Shown here one piece after another: positions 54,760 through 64,000 of a stretch of 64,000 nucleotides of DNA. Positions within the stretch are counted from its first letter, which is position 1. Each line of letters starts with the position of its first letter. The notes under the pieces are model-generated. The model was not told where the DNA came from and did no database searches. It worked only from the letters and a program-made list of their open reading frames with translations. The stretch covers positions 62,001 to 126,000 of the forward strand of contig SVJB01000003.1 of assembly GCA_015069185.1 (NCBI GenBank). Reading direction: 5' to 3'. Made by a program: the position numbers and the translations under genes. Source of the DNA: Oscillospiraceae bacterium (GTDB taxonomy: Bacteria > Bacillota > Clostridia > UBA1212 > UBA1255).

Positions 54760-56622
54760 ATGGCTGACAAAAGAGAATTCTTACCTGTTTCACAGGAAGA
54801 TATGGAAAAAAGAGGCTGGAAAGAGTGTGATTTTATATTAGTAAGTGCAGATGCTTATGTGGATCACCCTTCTTTTGCCGCTGCTATTATAAGCAGAGTC
54901 CTGGAAAAGAATGGATACAGAGTAGGTATTATAGCGCAGCCTGATTATAATAATCCTGAGTCGGTGACGGTGCTTGGCAAACCAAAATATGGCTTCCTTG
55001 TCAGTGGTGGTAACATGGACACTATGGTAAGTCACTATACTGTTGCCAAGAATAAACGTACATATGATTATTATTCACCGGGTGGCAAGATGGGTTACAG
55101 ACCGGATCGTGCTACTATTGTATATACTAAAATGATACGCCGTAAGTACGGAAATATTCCCATAATAATAGGCGGTATAGAGGCATCTTTGCGACGCATG
55201 GCACATTATGACTATTGGAGCGATCGGGTTATGAAATCCATTCTTATCGACTCTAATGCAGATATTATATCATATGGAATGGGCGAGAAGTCTATTGTAG
55301 AGATTGCAGATTGCCTGCAAGGTGGATTGGATATTAAGGATATTACTTTCGTCCGTGGTACAGTATATAAGACTAAGAATATAGATAATGTAACAGACTA
55401 TATCATGTTGCCGTCTTTTGAAAATATATTAAATGATAAGAAAAAGTTTGCAGAGAGCTTTTATATACAATATTGTAATACCTCGCCTCAAAATTCAAAG
55501 ACACTGATAGAACCATATGCAAATATGTATATAGTACAGAACATTCCTGCAGAGCCTCTTACTACCCGTGAAATGGATAGTGTGTATTCTTTGAAATATG
55601 TAGGAGATTACCATCCTATGTATGAGGAACAAGGTGGCATCCCTGCTATTAAAGAAGTAAAATTCAGTGTTATTTCAGGCCGTGGTTGTTTTGGAGGATG
55701 TAGCTTCTGTGCACTTACTTTTCACCAGGGAAGGACTGTACAGACTCGTAGCCATGAGTCTATAATTGCCGAGGCTACGCGCCTTACATGGGACAAGGAT
55801 TTTAAAGGGTATATTAATGATATCAGTGCACCTACTGCCAATTTCAGGAAACCTTCATGTCAGAAGCAATTAGAGCATGGTGTTTGCAAGAAACGGCAGT
55901 GTTTATTCCCCAAACCTTGCCCAAATATGGAGGTAGATCATTCGGATTTTATATCACTCTTACGTAAGATGCGTCAGATACCGGGAGTTAAGAAAGTATT
56001 TATCAGATCAGGTATTAGGTTTGACTACTTGCTTGCAGACCCGAAATGTGACAGTCTGATTAAGGAATTATGCGAACATCATATAAGTGGCCAGCTTAAG
56101 GTGGCGCCGGAGCATGTAAGTGATAATGTGCTACGACACATGGGTAAGCCTCGTGTGAACGTTTATAATGAGTTTGTTGAGAAATATAGGAAAGCTAACC
56201 AGCAATTGGGTAAGCCTCAGTATGTGGTGCCGTATCTGATGTCATCCCATCCCGGCTCTACGCTTAAAGACGCTATAGCTTTGGCTGAGTATTTAAGAGA
56301 AATAAAGTATTCACCGGAACAAGTGCAGGATTTCTATCCGACGCCATCTACAATATCTACATGCATGTACTATACGGGATATGATCCCAGAACGATGGAG
56401 CCGGTATATGTTGCCAGAAGTAGCGGGGAGAAAGCAATGCAACGTGCATTGATACAATTCCGCAATCCGAAGAACTACGATTTGGTACATAAAGCGCTCT
56501 GTCTTGCAGGTAGGGAAGATTTGATAGGCACAGGGCCTAAGTGTCTTATACGTGAGAAATACGTCAAATCCTCTTCTCGGCCTTCTGGTGCAGGCGGTAG
56601 AGGACGTTCAAAGCTTCGATAG
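54760..56622 (+). CDS. YgiQ-family radical SAM protein
   Basis: 620 residues with the radical SAM iron-sulfur motif C310-x3-C314-x2-C317. The N-terminal half (about 20-205) has a cobalamin-binding-like Rossmann fold, and the SAM domain continues to about 560. Family members modify unknown substrates and are often co-encoded with membrane or redox genes. The ATG at 54760 follows AGGTGGAG. The C-terminal 59 bp overlaps the end of mutS on the opposite strand. A specific reaction cannot be named. Confidence 0.9.
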   Translation: MADKREFLPVSQEDMEKRGWKECDFILVSADAYVDHPSFAAAIISRVLEKNGYRVGIIAQPDYNNPESVTVLGKPKYGFLVSGGNMDTMVSHYTVAKNKRTYDYYSPGGKMGYRPDRATIVYTKMIRRKYGNIPIIIGGIEASLRRMAHYDYWSDRVMKSILIDSNADIISYGMGEKSIVEIADCLQGGLDIKDITFVRGTVYKTKNIDNVTDYIMLPSFENILNDKKKFAESFYIQYCNTSPQNSKTLIEPYANMYIVQNIPAEPLTTREMDSVYSLKYVGDYHPMYEEQGGIPAIKEVKFSVISGRGCFGGCSFCALTFHQGRTVQTRSHESIIAEATRLTWDKDFKGYINDISAPTANFRKPSCQKQLEHGVCKKRQCLFPKPCPNMEVDHSDFISLLRKMRQIPGVKKVFIRSGIRFDYLLADPKCDSLIKELCEHHISGQLKVAPEHVSDNVLRHMGKPRVNVYNEFVEKYRKANQQLGKPQYVVPYLMSSHPGSTLKDAIALAEYLREIKYSPEQVQDFYPTPSTISTCMYYTGYDPRTMEPVYVARSSGEKAMQRALIQFRNPKNYDLVHKALCLAGREDLIGTGPKCLIREKYVKSSSRPSGAGGRGRSKLR

Positions 56623-59194
56623 GAGTCAGCTCCTGTACATTGATTTCTTTAAGCTCCGCAATGATTTCATCTTGCATTACAGTATTTGCTGTATAAGCAA
56701 GCAGGTCCATATCGGAGCTTATTTGTGTTTTAGATGATTTACCTGATTTTTTACCGGCTTGAATATTTTGATTATCTATTTGTGCCAGGATTTCCTTTGC
56801 TCTTGCAGTTACAGCTGTAGGTATACCGGCTAGTGATGCTACACTAATACCATAGCTTCCATCTGCACCACCGCGTTTTATTTTATGAAGGAAAGTGATA
56901 TCTTCGCCTTTCTTTTTTACAGTCACGCAGTAATTTTTCACAGCAGGTAAAGATTTTTCTAGTTCTGTGAGTTCGTGGTAATGTGTGGCAAACATTGCGC
57001 GGCATTTAAGAGAATTAACAATATATTCCAATACAGCCCAAGCAATTGACAGACCGTCAAATGTACTGGTGCCGCGGCCGATCTCATCCAGAATCATAAA
57101 GCTGTTTTCTGTGGCGTTTGACAGAATATTGGCAACTTCTGACATTTCTACCATGAACGTACTCTGACCGGATGCCAGGTCATCTGATGCGCCTACACGG
57201 GTGAAAAGCTTATCCACTATTGATATTTCGGCTTCGCTTGCAGGCACAAAGCAACCTGCCTGTGCCATTATGAGCATTAATGCCACTTGACGCATGTATG
57301 TGGATTTACCAGCCATGTTAGGACCGGTAATGACAAGCATCATATCTTCTGCGTCGTTTATATAAACATCGTTAGGCACGAATTCACCGTTTCCGATAAC
57401 CTGCTCAACCACAGGGTGTCTGCCGTCTTTTATAGATATGACTTTACCCGATGTGCCCTGAGGGTGAATTATAGGCTTGCAGTAATTATTTCTGTCTGCT
57501 ACTTCAGCGAAGCTCAGTAGAGTATCCAGTATAGCCAGAGAATCTGCTGTAAGCTTGAGTGAGTCTGCGTATCCTGCAGCAGTATCTCTTACATCGCTAA
57601 AGAGCTGACTCTCTAAACGTATTAATCTTTCTTCGCCACCGATTATCATGTCTTCCATTTTCTTAAGCTCGTCGGTAATGTAACGCTCATTATTTACGAG
57701 AGTTTGCTTGCGAATATATGTAGGCGGTACCAGATCTTTATACGAATTTGTGACCTCTATGTAGTAGCCAAATACTTTGTTGTAGCTGACTTTAAGATTC
57801 TTAATTCCTGTCTTTTCTCTTTCTTGAGCTTCGTATGATGCAAGATATGTTTTACCGTTTGTTGTTACTTCACGATATTGATCTACCTCTGCGCTATAGC
57901 CTGCGCGGATATATCCACCATCTTTGAGCAGTGCAGGTGGATCATCTACAATGGCTGCTTCTAAGAGTGAGTGAAGCTGGGGCAGAGGATCAATGGAGCC
58001 AATCAAGGTGTTAAGGAGCGTAGCCCGTTGGCTGTAAGGGGAGAGAGTCTCTTTTATGTAAGGGAGCTTGCCTAGTGAGTGCCTTAATGACACCATATCA
58101 CGCGGAGAGGCTGTACCCAGCAGAATTCTGCCCACTACACGCTCTATGTCATATATTCCGTCAAGGAATTCACGTAGCTGACTGCGTAGCATAAAGCCCT
58201 CTTTGAAAATACTAACTGCGTCCAGACGTTCGTTTATAGCATCAACATCTATAAGTGGTTGATCTATCCATCTTTTAAGACATCTGCCGCCCATAGAAGT
58301 TACTGTTTTATCAATAACCCACAGCAGGCTGCCTTTCTTTTGTTTATCTCTCATGGTCTGACTGATTTCCAGATTACGTCTGGAAGAAGCGTCAATTGCC
58401 ATGTATTCATCAAATTTATAGTAAGAAACTTTGATGTTCTTATCCAGCGACATTTTTTGAGTGTCTTCCATGTAACGGATAAGTGTACCGGCTGCTCTGG
58501 TGCGTAGCTCGTCTTGCTTGCAGCCATTGTCATTCAAACTTTGAACCGCAAGATCATAATCAAAGAATTCTTCAGGAAGTACTCCTACGTATGCACGACT
58601 GATTGTGTCTGTAAATGTTCGAATTTTATTTATTGATTCAGATTTATTATTTATAATAATCTCTGCAGGCGCAATTCTGGCAATCTCATCTGCCAGATGA
58701 TTGTAGGTACGACCAAATGTGAGGGAAGTAGCATATAGCTGTCCCGTTGATATATCTGCAAAGGCCAGTCCATACATAGAGCGAAACTCAAAAATCGACA
58801 TAATATAATTGTTACCGCGGTGCTCAAGCATCTTGTCTTCTACAACTGTGCCGGGAGTATATATCCTTACAATATCGCGTTTAACAATACCTTTGCAGGT
58901 TGCCGGATCTTCTAACTGCTCGCCGATAGCAACTTTATAACCCTTGCTTATTAATTTACTTATATATGAGAGTGCTGCGTGGTATGGAACACCACACATA
59001 GGCGCTCTCTCTTTAAGTCCGCAGTCCTTGCCTGTAAGTACAAGCTCCAACTCCCTGGAAGCTGTCACTGCGTCATCAAAAAACATTTCATAAAAATCTC
59101 CCAGCCTAAAAAACAAAATACAATCCGGACATTTTTTCTTAACGTCCAGATATTGTTTCATCATTGGAGTAACATTTGCTTCAATATCAGGCAT
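56564..59194 (-). CDS. mutS: DNA mismatch repair protein MutS
   Basis: Mismatch sensor, 876 residues. The mismatch-binding FYEMFFDDA (F-x-E) lies near residue 31-39; Walker [10 protein letters not shown] is around residue 625, and [13 protein letters not shown] is the Walker B region with the sensor. The C-terminal helix-turn-helix is intact. It is transcribed on the minus strand, 32 nt downstream of the YlbF-like gene, and no mutL is in the window on that side. Its 3' end overlaps the radical SAM gene by 59 bp. Confidence 0.96.
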   Translation of the reverse strand: MPDIEANVTPMMKQYLDVKKKCPDCILFFRLGDFYEMFFDDAVTASRELELVLTGKDCGLKERAPMCGVPYHAALSYISKLISKGYKVAIGEQLEDPATCKGIVKRDIVRIYTPGTVVEDKMLEHRGNNYIMSIFEFRSMYGLAFADISTGQLYATSLTFGRTYNHLADEIARIAPAEIIINNKSESINKIRTFTDTISRAYVGVLPEEFFDYDLAVQSLNDNGCKQDELRTRAAGTLIRYMEDTQKMSLDKNIKVSYYKFDEYMAIDASSRRNLEISQTMRDKQKKGSLLWVIDKTVTSMGGRCLKRWIDQPLIDVDAINERLDAVSIFKEGFMLRSQLREFLDGIYDIERVVGRILLGTASPRDMVSLRHSLGKLPYIKETLSPYSQRATLLNTLIGSIDPLPQLHSLLEAAIVDDPPALLKDGGYIRAGYSAEVDQYREVTTNGKTYLASYEAQEREKTGIKNLKVSYNKVFGYYIEVTNSYKDLVPPTYIRKQTLVNNERYITDELKKMEDMIIGGEERLIRLESQLFSDVRDTAAGYADSLKLTADSLAILDTLLSFAEVADRNNYCKPIIHPQGTSGKVISIKDGRHPVVEQVIGNGEFVPNDVYINDAEDMMLVITGPNMAGKSTYMRQVALMLIMAQAGCFVPASEAEISIVDKLFTRVGASDDLASGQSTFMVEMSEVANILSNATENSFMILDEIGRGTSTFDGLSIAWAVLEYIVNSLKCRAMFATHYHELTELEKSLPAVKNYCVTVKKKGEDITFLHKIKRGGADGSYGISVASLAGIPTAVTARAKEILAQIDNQNIQAGKKSGKSSKTQISSDMDLLAYTANTVMQDEIIAELKEINVQELTPIEALNVLYRLHQKAEKRI

Positions 59195-59226
59195 GGGAGT
59201 AAACCTTCTTCATTATATATTTGTAA

Positions 59227-59604
59227 TCAGTGGCAGCCGCCGCATGATGAACAGTTGCCGCTGCATGAAGAGCCACCGTTAACAAAATGAGCGATAATCT
59301 CGTTGATAGTCTTCATCATAGACTCAAAGCCTTTCTTACCATCAAAGAAATCTTTTGTAACGCTATATTCGTTGAGTTCTGTCTGCTTTGCCAGAAGCTG
59401 ATCTCTGATAGCTTCTAAACTTTCTTTGCTCTCGTCTTCTCTGGAAGCACGAACCATCTGAGCCTGAAGCTCACGATATTCGCTCATAAGAGTCTGAGCT
59501 TTTTCGTCCTGCATCATAGCAAGCTCTGCATTTTTAAGAGTAATATATGCTGCGCTGTTTACAATAGCTTCGCCTAATTGAGATGCTGCATCTACATAAT
59601 CCAT
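59227..59604 (-). CDS. YlbF/YmcA-family protein with Cys-rich tail
   Basis: 125 residues: a helical N-terminal part (about 1-100) of the YlbF/YmcA type that in Bacillus takes part in the Y-complex controlling RNase Y and competence. The last 14 residues hold four Cys and one His (SCSGNCSSCGGCH), as in clostridial members; they could bind metal. The ATG at 59604 on the minus strand lies behind a promoter at 59682-59654. It is 32 nt upstream of mutS, so the two are likely co-transcribed. Confidence 0.8.
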   Translation of the reverse strand: MDYVDAASQLGEAIVNSAAYITLKNAELAMMQDEKAQTLMSEYRELQAQMVRASREDESKESLEAIRDQLLAKQTELNEYSVTKDFFDGKKGFESMMKTINEIIAHFVNGGSSCSGNCSSCGGCH

Positions 59605-59634
59605 AAAAAATCCTCACTTTTCATAGTGTATTTC

Positions 59635-59682
59635 GTTCATGGTGAACTTACATATTTTACCACGAGAAATAAGATTTTACAA
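59635..59682 (-). promoter_or_regulatory. Promoter of the YlbF-mutS unit
   Basis: On the minus strand TTGTAA (59682-59677) and TAAAAT (59659-59654) with a 17-nt spacer. Just downstream, GTTCATGGTGAAC (59635-59647) is an inverted repeat near the start point and could be an operator. Confidence 0.65.
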
Positions 59683-59778
59683 TGTGAAAAAGCTGGGTTT
59701 GGACTGAAAGTTAATTGCATTTTTAATATGACAGAGCTGTTAGTTTAAAAAGTACCCTGCTTTTTCACCATAGGGTGT

Positions 59779-59898
59779 GAAAATTTAAAAACTCACATCT
59801 AGTTTTTGAATTATTGCTTGAAAAATTCAAAAACTGCATCTGTTTTTTGAATTATAGCCCGAAAAATTCAAAAACTGCATCTGGTTTTTGAATTCAGG
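59779..59898. repeat. Three tandem 41-nt repeats, each a palindrome
   Basis: Units lie at 59779-59819, 59820-59860 and 59861 to about 59898. Each has the core TTCAAAAACTgcatctgGTTTTTGAA or a near copy, an inverted repeat of about 10 bp on each side; the first copy is the most diverged. A further palindrome, TTTTCACC with GGTGTGAAAA, precedes them. They fill the gap upstream of the regulator gene and are probably its binding sites or those of another factor. The spacing is constant, so they are not simple degraded terminators. The remainder of 59605-59979 has no coding frame. Confidence 0.7.
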
Positions 59899-59979
59899 AC
59901 AGGCTTCATTAAAAAAATAAATATAGTTTACAACTTGCTTTTTCAACAAATTTATTGTTAAATAAGTCGAGGCGATTTT

Positions 59980-61161
59980 ATGATATACAAATCGATACAG
60001 CAGACCGCAATCAGATTAGGGGTCAGCGAGAGAAGTGTTAGAAGATGGGCTATAGAGGGAAAGATTCCGGGCGCACACAAATTAGGAAGAGACTGGCTGA
60101 TACCGGCAGGTATTACTGGTCCATCTTCATATGTCGAAAAAGATGCATCAGGAATAAGACAACTTATGAGAGTTCCGCTACCCTTTGTGCGAGGATCTTT
60201 TGAGCCCGGTCATGCTCTTGAATATATAGACAGTTTAAAAGATGAAGATGACAGAAATATCGCCACTGGCGAATATTACTATTTCATAGGCAAATGTAGC
60301 AAAGCGGTTGATGTACTAGACCCATATTTGTGTAGTCCTGACCCAGCGCTTAGATTCACATCAGCTCTTATCTGTTTCTTTGCCAGCTTTGCGTTGGGAA
60401 GGCAACATCTTTCATATTTAACTAAAGACCAGCTTGAGAAACAAATAGAAGAAGGTCTTAATAGTGAAGCAGTACCGGAACTGCATGCTCTTGGCGTTCT
60501 AGTACTAAATATCGTGTATGTATTGATGCATCTACCTCATGATAATCTGCCACTATTGGAGAATCATATCGCATATCTTCCGGAGGGACTTAAGGTTCTT
60601 GGAACATATTTAATGGCATACAAGGCATACCTGAGACGTGAATATGATAAGGCTCTTACTATCGCAGATGTTACAGCAGCGATGTTCAAAGATCCCTATC
60701 CAATAGGAATGTCTCATATTCATATAATCGCTGCAGTAGTTTTGATGAACATGAAGCGCCCTGAGGCGGCCAAAGACAGATTTATGAAGGCCTGGGAGTT
60801 ACTCAAGGATGATGGCATGATAGAAGTTGTATCCGAACATCTTTGGATATTACAGGGCATTCCCGATATATCACTTAAACAGCTGTATCCGAAAAATTAT
60901 AATACCATAATGGATCTTTCTGGAAAGCACATGAGCGCATGGGCCAAAATTCACAGCGAGATAATGAACAAAGAAGTCAGAGTGCATTTGTCTGCTACCG
61001 AGGTTACTATCGCTCTCATGTACGATAGAGGCTGGAGCGCCAAAGAGATAGCAATCCATCTTAATTTTTCGCAAGCCACGGTGCGAAAATACATACAGAT
61101 TATATATGAGAAATTGTCCATCCGTGATAAGAAAGAGCTAAGAGAGTTTATGCTTCATTGA
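59980..61161 (+). CDS. Regulator with an excisionase-like HTH and a LuxR-like HTH
   Basis: 393 residues. The N-terminus (about 1-45, pattern VSERSVRRWAIEGKIPG) is a MerR/excisionase-type DNA-binding helix-turn-helix. A middle region (about 60-320) has helix pairs resembling TPR-type repeats. The C-terminus (about 335-390, YDRGWSAKEIAIHLNFSQATVRKY) is a LuxR-type helix-turn-helix. Two DNA-binding domains on one chain could bind paired sites, which would fit the upstream tandem palindromes (inference). The ATG at 59980 follows CGAGGCGA. It lies upstream of the Cys-rich and VWA genes and may control them. No phosphorylation site is visible. Confidence 0.75.
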   Translation: MIYKSIQQTAIRLGVSERSVRRWAIEGKIPGAHKLGRDWLIPAGITGPSSYVEKDASGIRQLMRVPLPFVRGSFEPGHALEYIDSLKDEDDRNIATGEYYYFIGKCSKAVDVLDPYLCSPDPALRFTSALICFFASFALGRQHLSYLTKDQLEKQIEEGLNSEAVPELHALGVLVLNIVYVLMHLPHDNLPLLENHIAYLPEGLKVLGTYLMAYKAYLRREYDKALTIADVTAAMFKDPYPIGMSHIHIIAAVVLMNMKRPEAAKDRFMKAWELLKDDGMIEVVSEHLWILQGIPDISLKQLYPKNYNTIMDLSGKHMSAWAKIHSEIMNKEVRVHLSATEVTIALMYDRGWSAKEIAIHLNFSQATVRKYIQIIYEKLSIRDKKELREFMLH

Positions 61162-61197
61162 TTGTTAACATTTATAAAAAGAACGTTTTGGCCGTAA

Positions 61198-61218
61198 ACG
61201 GACATAAATTGTGTCCGT
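61198..61218. promoter_or_regulatory. Palindrome after the dual-HTH regulator gene
   Basis: ACGGACA (61198-61204), spacer TAAATTG, TGTCCGT (61212-61218). No T run follows, so an operator is more likely than a terminator. Confidence 0.4.
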
Positions 61219-61273
61219 AAAGTGTGTTATGACACGTATTTATCTGAATATTTTAGCTTGATGAAAAGGATTT

Positions 61274-61334
61274 CCGGTGAAAAGATATCAATTTCTTCAG
61301 AGGAATTGATATTTATTTTTCACCGGGATTTTTA
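61274..61334 (+). terminator. Long stem-loop before the Cys-rich/VWA genes
   Basis: CCGGTGAAAA-ATATCAATT (61274-61292) pairs with AATTGATAT-TTTTTCACCGG (about 61303-61326) around a 10-nt loop, with GATTTTTAT after it. The stem is about 19 bp with a short internal bulge. It could end the regulator transcript, or attenuate read-through into the VWA gene pair, as no obvious promoter lies between it and 61377. Confidence 0.6.
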
Positions 61335-61376
61335 TATAAATAGGTAAGGTCAATAAAACTAGAAGGAGAGACTTAT

Positions 61377-61679
61377 ATGACCAAACCCAAAAAACGAATT
61401 TTTTCATTAGATGGAGATACCGTAGAAGTAATATACTACTACGATGAGTCTTGTGGGAAACATTTAGGAGATTATCCAGATTTTGAATCTCACCCCAGAT
61501 ATACTCCTACAGGCAGACCTTGGGTAGATGTAACCATGACAGGGTGTGAGTTCTCTGAAACAGAAGAGCAAGATTGCGGATCTTGCAGATATTTACAAAA
61601 GGAAAAGACTAACGATATTATCGGAGTTTGTGTTCATGAAAAAAGACGACTTGCAGTGTCGGGAAAGGACGAACAATGA
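61377..61679 (+). CDS. Small Cys-containing protein of unknown function
   Basis: 100 residues, no signal peptide or membrane helix. Cysteines at 26, 57, 67, 70 and 85, with C67-x2-C70 and C85 set to bind a metal or iron-sulfur cluster; residues 88-92 and the end are basic. The ATG at 61377 follows AAGGAGAG. Its TGA overlaps the ATG of the VWA gene (ATGA), so the two are translationally coupled. I do not recognise the family. A redox or assembly role for the large surface protein is only a guess. Confidence 0.65.
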   Translation: MTKPKKRIFSLDGDTVEVIYYYDESCGKHLGDYPDFESHPRYTPTGRPWVDVTMTGCEFSETEEQDCGSCRYLQKEKTNDIIGVCVHEKRRLAVSGKDEQ

Positions 61680-64000
61680 AACGCACAAATTTATTTAACA
61701 AAGCTATATCAATGCTGCTGGCAATTGTCATTTTCATAATGACACTTCCAATGCTTGCGCTTCCAACTGTTATTGCAGAAGGTAGCGATAGAGTGGCTGA
61801 TACATCAACTATGGACGGTTGGAAGAAATTCTTCGGGCCGGACGTTCTTAGTACAGAATACGCGGGAGGTGTGTGGACAGATAAATCTGTTTTCACCAGC
61901 AGTGATGCCTTCCAGGGCACGGGTATTACACTTACAGATGATGGAAGGAGCTTCTTGGTTGCGCTGTCTGCTATTGCTTCTAATACATCAATATCCGGAT
62001 ATTCTAATAAACCTACTGATACAATGTTTGTGTTGGATGTGTCAGGTTCAATCAGCAGTGCTGTTGCAACCCAAATGGTAAATGCGACAAATAAGGCTAT
62101 TAAAGATTTGATGGATACTAATATAAACAATAGAGTGGGTGTTATTCTCTATTCCGGTTCAAGTTCTTCGTATACCAACTCAACTGCTGCTGTAACGGTG
62201 TTGCCACTTGGTAGATACAATACAACAAGTATGAGTGGAAATTATCTTCAGTATAGTAATGACACTATATCTCTTCTGAGAAATGTTACTGATGCATCTA
62301 CAGGCAGACGTCCCAGTTCGACAAGTAAACAGGTCACAGGTGCTACATATATTCAAAAAGGTGTTATCGCTGCAATGGACGCGTTAACATCAAGCAGTAC
62401 AACTGTAAACGATGGTGCTGCTACACTTAAAAGATCTCCTGTTGTAGTCCTTATGTCTGACGGTGCGCCTACTCTCGGTGCATCTGACTTTACAGCTCCG
62501 GGACAGTATAATTTAGGTTCGGGAAGTTCTACTACTGACGCTCTTGGATTTGTAACACAGCTATCTTGTGCATATGCTAAGGCAAGCATAGAGGAACATT
62601 ACGATAATGACTGTATATTTTATACATTAGGATGCGGTATTAATGATATTAGTGACGGAGATGATAAAGCTATTGCTTTAAGTGTGCTGGATCCTAAGAC
62701 GTCTACAAGCGCTATTAACCAATTCTGGACATCATATAATAGTGCATCTACAGGTGGTTCTGTAGCACTTAGTACAAGAGTGGGAGTGACAAAGATTGCA
62801 ACAGCGCTCAGCCAGAATTATTCAGATGCATATTTTGAAGCATCTGGATCAAACGATACTTCTTTGTCGCAAAGCTTAGCTGATGCTTTTGATCAAATCG
62901 TATATAATATTAAGCTTCAGTCAAGATATTATCCTACGTTAGTAGAGAATTATGAAGACTTTGAAGGTAATATTTCATTCATTGACAAAATCGGTGAGTA
63001 CATGACAGTGTCCGACATTAAGGGAATCCTTCTTAATAATACACTTTTCTCAGGTGAGATGCTGTCTAAGAACTTTGTTGATGACAGCGATGCTTTTGGT
63101 ATAGAGGGTAATCCTACTGAACTTGGTATGGAATTCGTGTCTGCTGTACGTACCAGACTTGGTCTTAGCAGTGACGATGAAGCTATTAAATTAATAAAGG
63201 ATGCATATACTCATGGTCAGATTTATTATGATCCTGTTACAAAAGAATTCAGCAACTACATAGGTTGGTATGCAAATAAAAATGGTGAATTTTTAGGTTT
63301 CTGGTATGATGGTATCACAACAATGCCCGATCCAAGCGATTCATCCCTTACAGACGCAACCAGACCGGCATATATTATTAAGTCATATGGCTTGTTAGGT
63401 GAGGTTGATGCATCCCATGGTGTGGCAGAGACAGACATGATGTATGCCACAATTCAGGTGCGTAAAGATATATCAACAGGCGAGGAAATGGTAATCTTTG
63501 CTGTTCCGGCTGCCTTAATTCCTATCGTATCTTATGACATCAGCTTAACAGGTACAAATAACGAAATCCTTTCTGATCTGACAGTATCAGGAGCAACATC
63601 TCCTATTCGCTTGGTATATGAGGTGACACTCCGAGATGATATAGATGAAACAAACGTAACAGAGCTTGTTGATGACGGCTATGCATATATTAACAGTGAC
63701 GGTACATACAGCTTCTATACAAATAAATGGTCAAACAGTGTAAATGACACTAAAGTAAACACTTACTCATATTTTGAGCCTTCAACTCAGAATGAGAGAT
63801 ATTATTATACAGCTGATTCTACAGTGTATGCAGATACAAACGGAACTGTTTTCAGAGGTACTATTGATTCAAATGGAACGTATTACCGTCAGTTCAACGT
63901 ATATAAGAAAGTTGGTAACGCTTTTGCTATCGTTCCTACATATGAGCCTATTTCTGCTCAGTCTCTTGCAAAAGCATTAGTTCAGAATGATGGCAGTTAT
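61676..64000 (+). CDS. Large VWA-domain surface protein, 3' end outside the window
   Basis: 775 codons are open to the window edge with no stop. A signal peptide (1-34, cut after TVIA) precedes a von Willebrand factor A domain (from about residue 114) with the MIDAS motif D121-x-S123-x-S125, plus DGAP (SDGAPT) as the second metal loop. After the VWA domain, the chain is Ser/Thr/Asp-rich and beta-like with no membrane helix within the window. Such proteins are pilin-like adhesins or collagen-binding surface proteins in gut Clostridia. It is coupled by 4 nt to the small Cys-rich gene. The C-terminal anchor and full length cannot be seen. Confidence 0.88.
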   Translation, partial: MKRTNLFNKAISMLLAIVIFIMTLPMLALPTVIAEGSDRVADTSTMDGWKKFFGPDVLSTEYAGGVWTDKSVFTSSDAFQGTGITLTDDGRSFLVALSAIASNTSISGYSNKPTDTMFVLDVSGSISSAVATQMVNATNKAIKDLMDTNINNRVGVILYSGSSSSYTNSTAAVTVLPLGRYNTTSMSGNYLQYSNDTISLLRNVTDASTGRRPSSTSKQVTGATYIQKGVIAAMDALTSSSTTVNDGAATLKRSPVVVLMSDGAPTLGASDFTAPGQYNLGSGSSTTDALGFVTQLSCAYAKASIEEHYDNDCIFYTLGCGINDISDGDDKAIALSVLDPKTSTSAINQFWTSYNSASTGGSVALSTRVGVTKIATALSQNYSDAYFEASGSNDTSLSQSLADAFDQIVYNIKLQSRYYPTLVENYEDFEGNISFIDKIGEYMTVSDIKGILLNNTLFSGEMLSKNFVDDSDAFGIEGNPTELGMEFVSAVRTRLGLSSDDEAIKLIKDAYTHGQIYYDPVTKEFSNYIGWYANKNGEFLGFWYDGITTMPDPSDSSLTDATRPAYIIKSYGLLGEVDASHGVAETDMMYATIQVRKDISTGEEMVIFAVPAALIPIVSYDISLTGTNNEILSDLTVSGATSPIRLVYEVTLRDDIDETNVTELVDDGYAYINSDGTYSFYTNKWSNSVNDTKVNTYSYFEPSTQNERYYYTADSTVYADTNGTVFRGTIDSNGTYYRQFNVYKKVGNAFAIVPTYEPISAQSLAKALVQNDGSY

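Noticed and set aside
59779..59898. CRISPR array
   Set aside because: The three units abut without unique spacers, and there are no cas genes.
1..64000. Prophage, IS element or integrative element
   Set aside because: No integrase, transposase, phage structural gene, direct-repeat boundary or tRNA was found.

Overview
The window reads as chromosome of a low-GC, Gram-positive, anaerobic, probably spore-forming member of the Clostridia. The signs are an IspH-ribosomal S1 gene fusion, polA next to coaE, the ireB-ruvX-yrzB trio, a single-chain PurL, rubrerythrin with a PerR regulator, a V-type ATPase in the gene order of the Enterococcus hirae sodium pump, and a small acid-soluble spore protein gene at 53016-53192. 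Base composition and codon use look even, and I see no prophage, transposase, tRNA, rRNA or CRISPR array.

Layout. 1-3.0 kb: plsC and the ispH-rpsA fusion. 3.0-4.3 kb: a gene-poor stretch with a promoter-driven C-terminal remnant of a large glycosidase-like protein and three RNA-like elements, which are a plus-strand small RNA, a minus-strand RNA and an inverted-repeat element with two competing pairings. 4.37-7.3 kb: tyrS, dCMP deaminase, perR, rubrerythrin. 7.3-11.7 kb: serine hydrolase, metallophosphoesterase, MgtC-like protein, L,D-transpeptidase. 11.8-19.6 kb: a five-gene operon of two membrane-anchored McrB-like AAA ATPases flanking a cytosolic partner, then two surface proteins built from about 83-residue YDG-type repeats, one carrying a transglutaminase domain. 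This is the best candidate for an undescribed system. 19.7-24.9 kb: a hexapeptide-repeat protein, glmM, glmS (with an apparent frameshift at its conserved tail) and, convergent, citrate synthase.

25-34 kb: a lipoprotein metallo-hydrolase, a surface protein with an unusual Cys-containing C-terminal anchor, a short UvrD-like helicase, a P-loop ATPase, polA, coaE and an aquaporin. 34.2-51.2 kb: one long co-directional run with no visible internal terminator, made of an HPr-like protein, ireB, ruvX, yrzB, metY, nine V-ATPase genes, purL, proC and an RNase HI-Nudix fusion. 51.2-59.6 kb: an ABC exporter, the SASP gene, an M50-family protein without its zinc motif, a PadR regulator under a palindromic promoter, a YgiQ-type radical SAM protein, mutS and a YlbF-family gene. 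59.7-64 kb: an accessory locus with three tandem 41-nt palindromic repeats, a regulator with a DNA-binding domain at each end, a small Cys-rich protein, and a large VWA-domain surface protein that runs off the window.

How the genes work together. glmM and glmS feed UDP-GlcNAc synthesis, and the L,D-transpeptidase and the YDG/transglutaminase operon act at the envelope. PerR and rubrerythrin form a peroxide-defence pair. The V-ATPase keeps all sodium-binding ligands in its K subunit, so a sodium pump is likely. Functions come from motifs and family memory only; no database search was possible.
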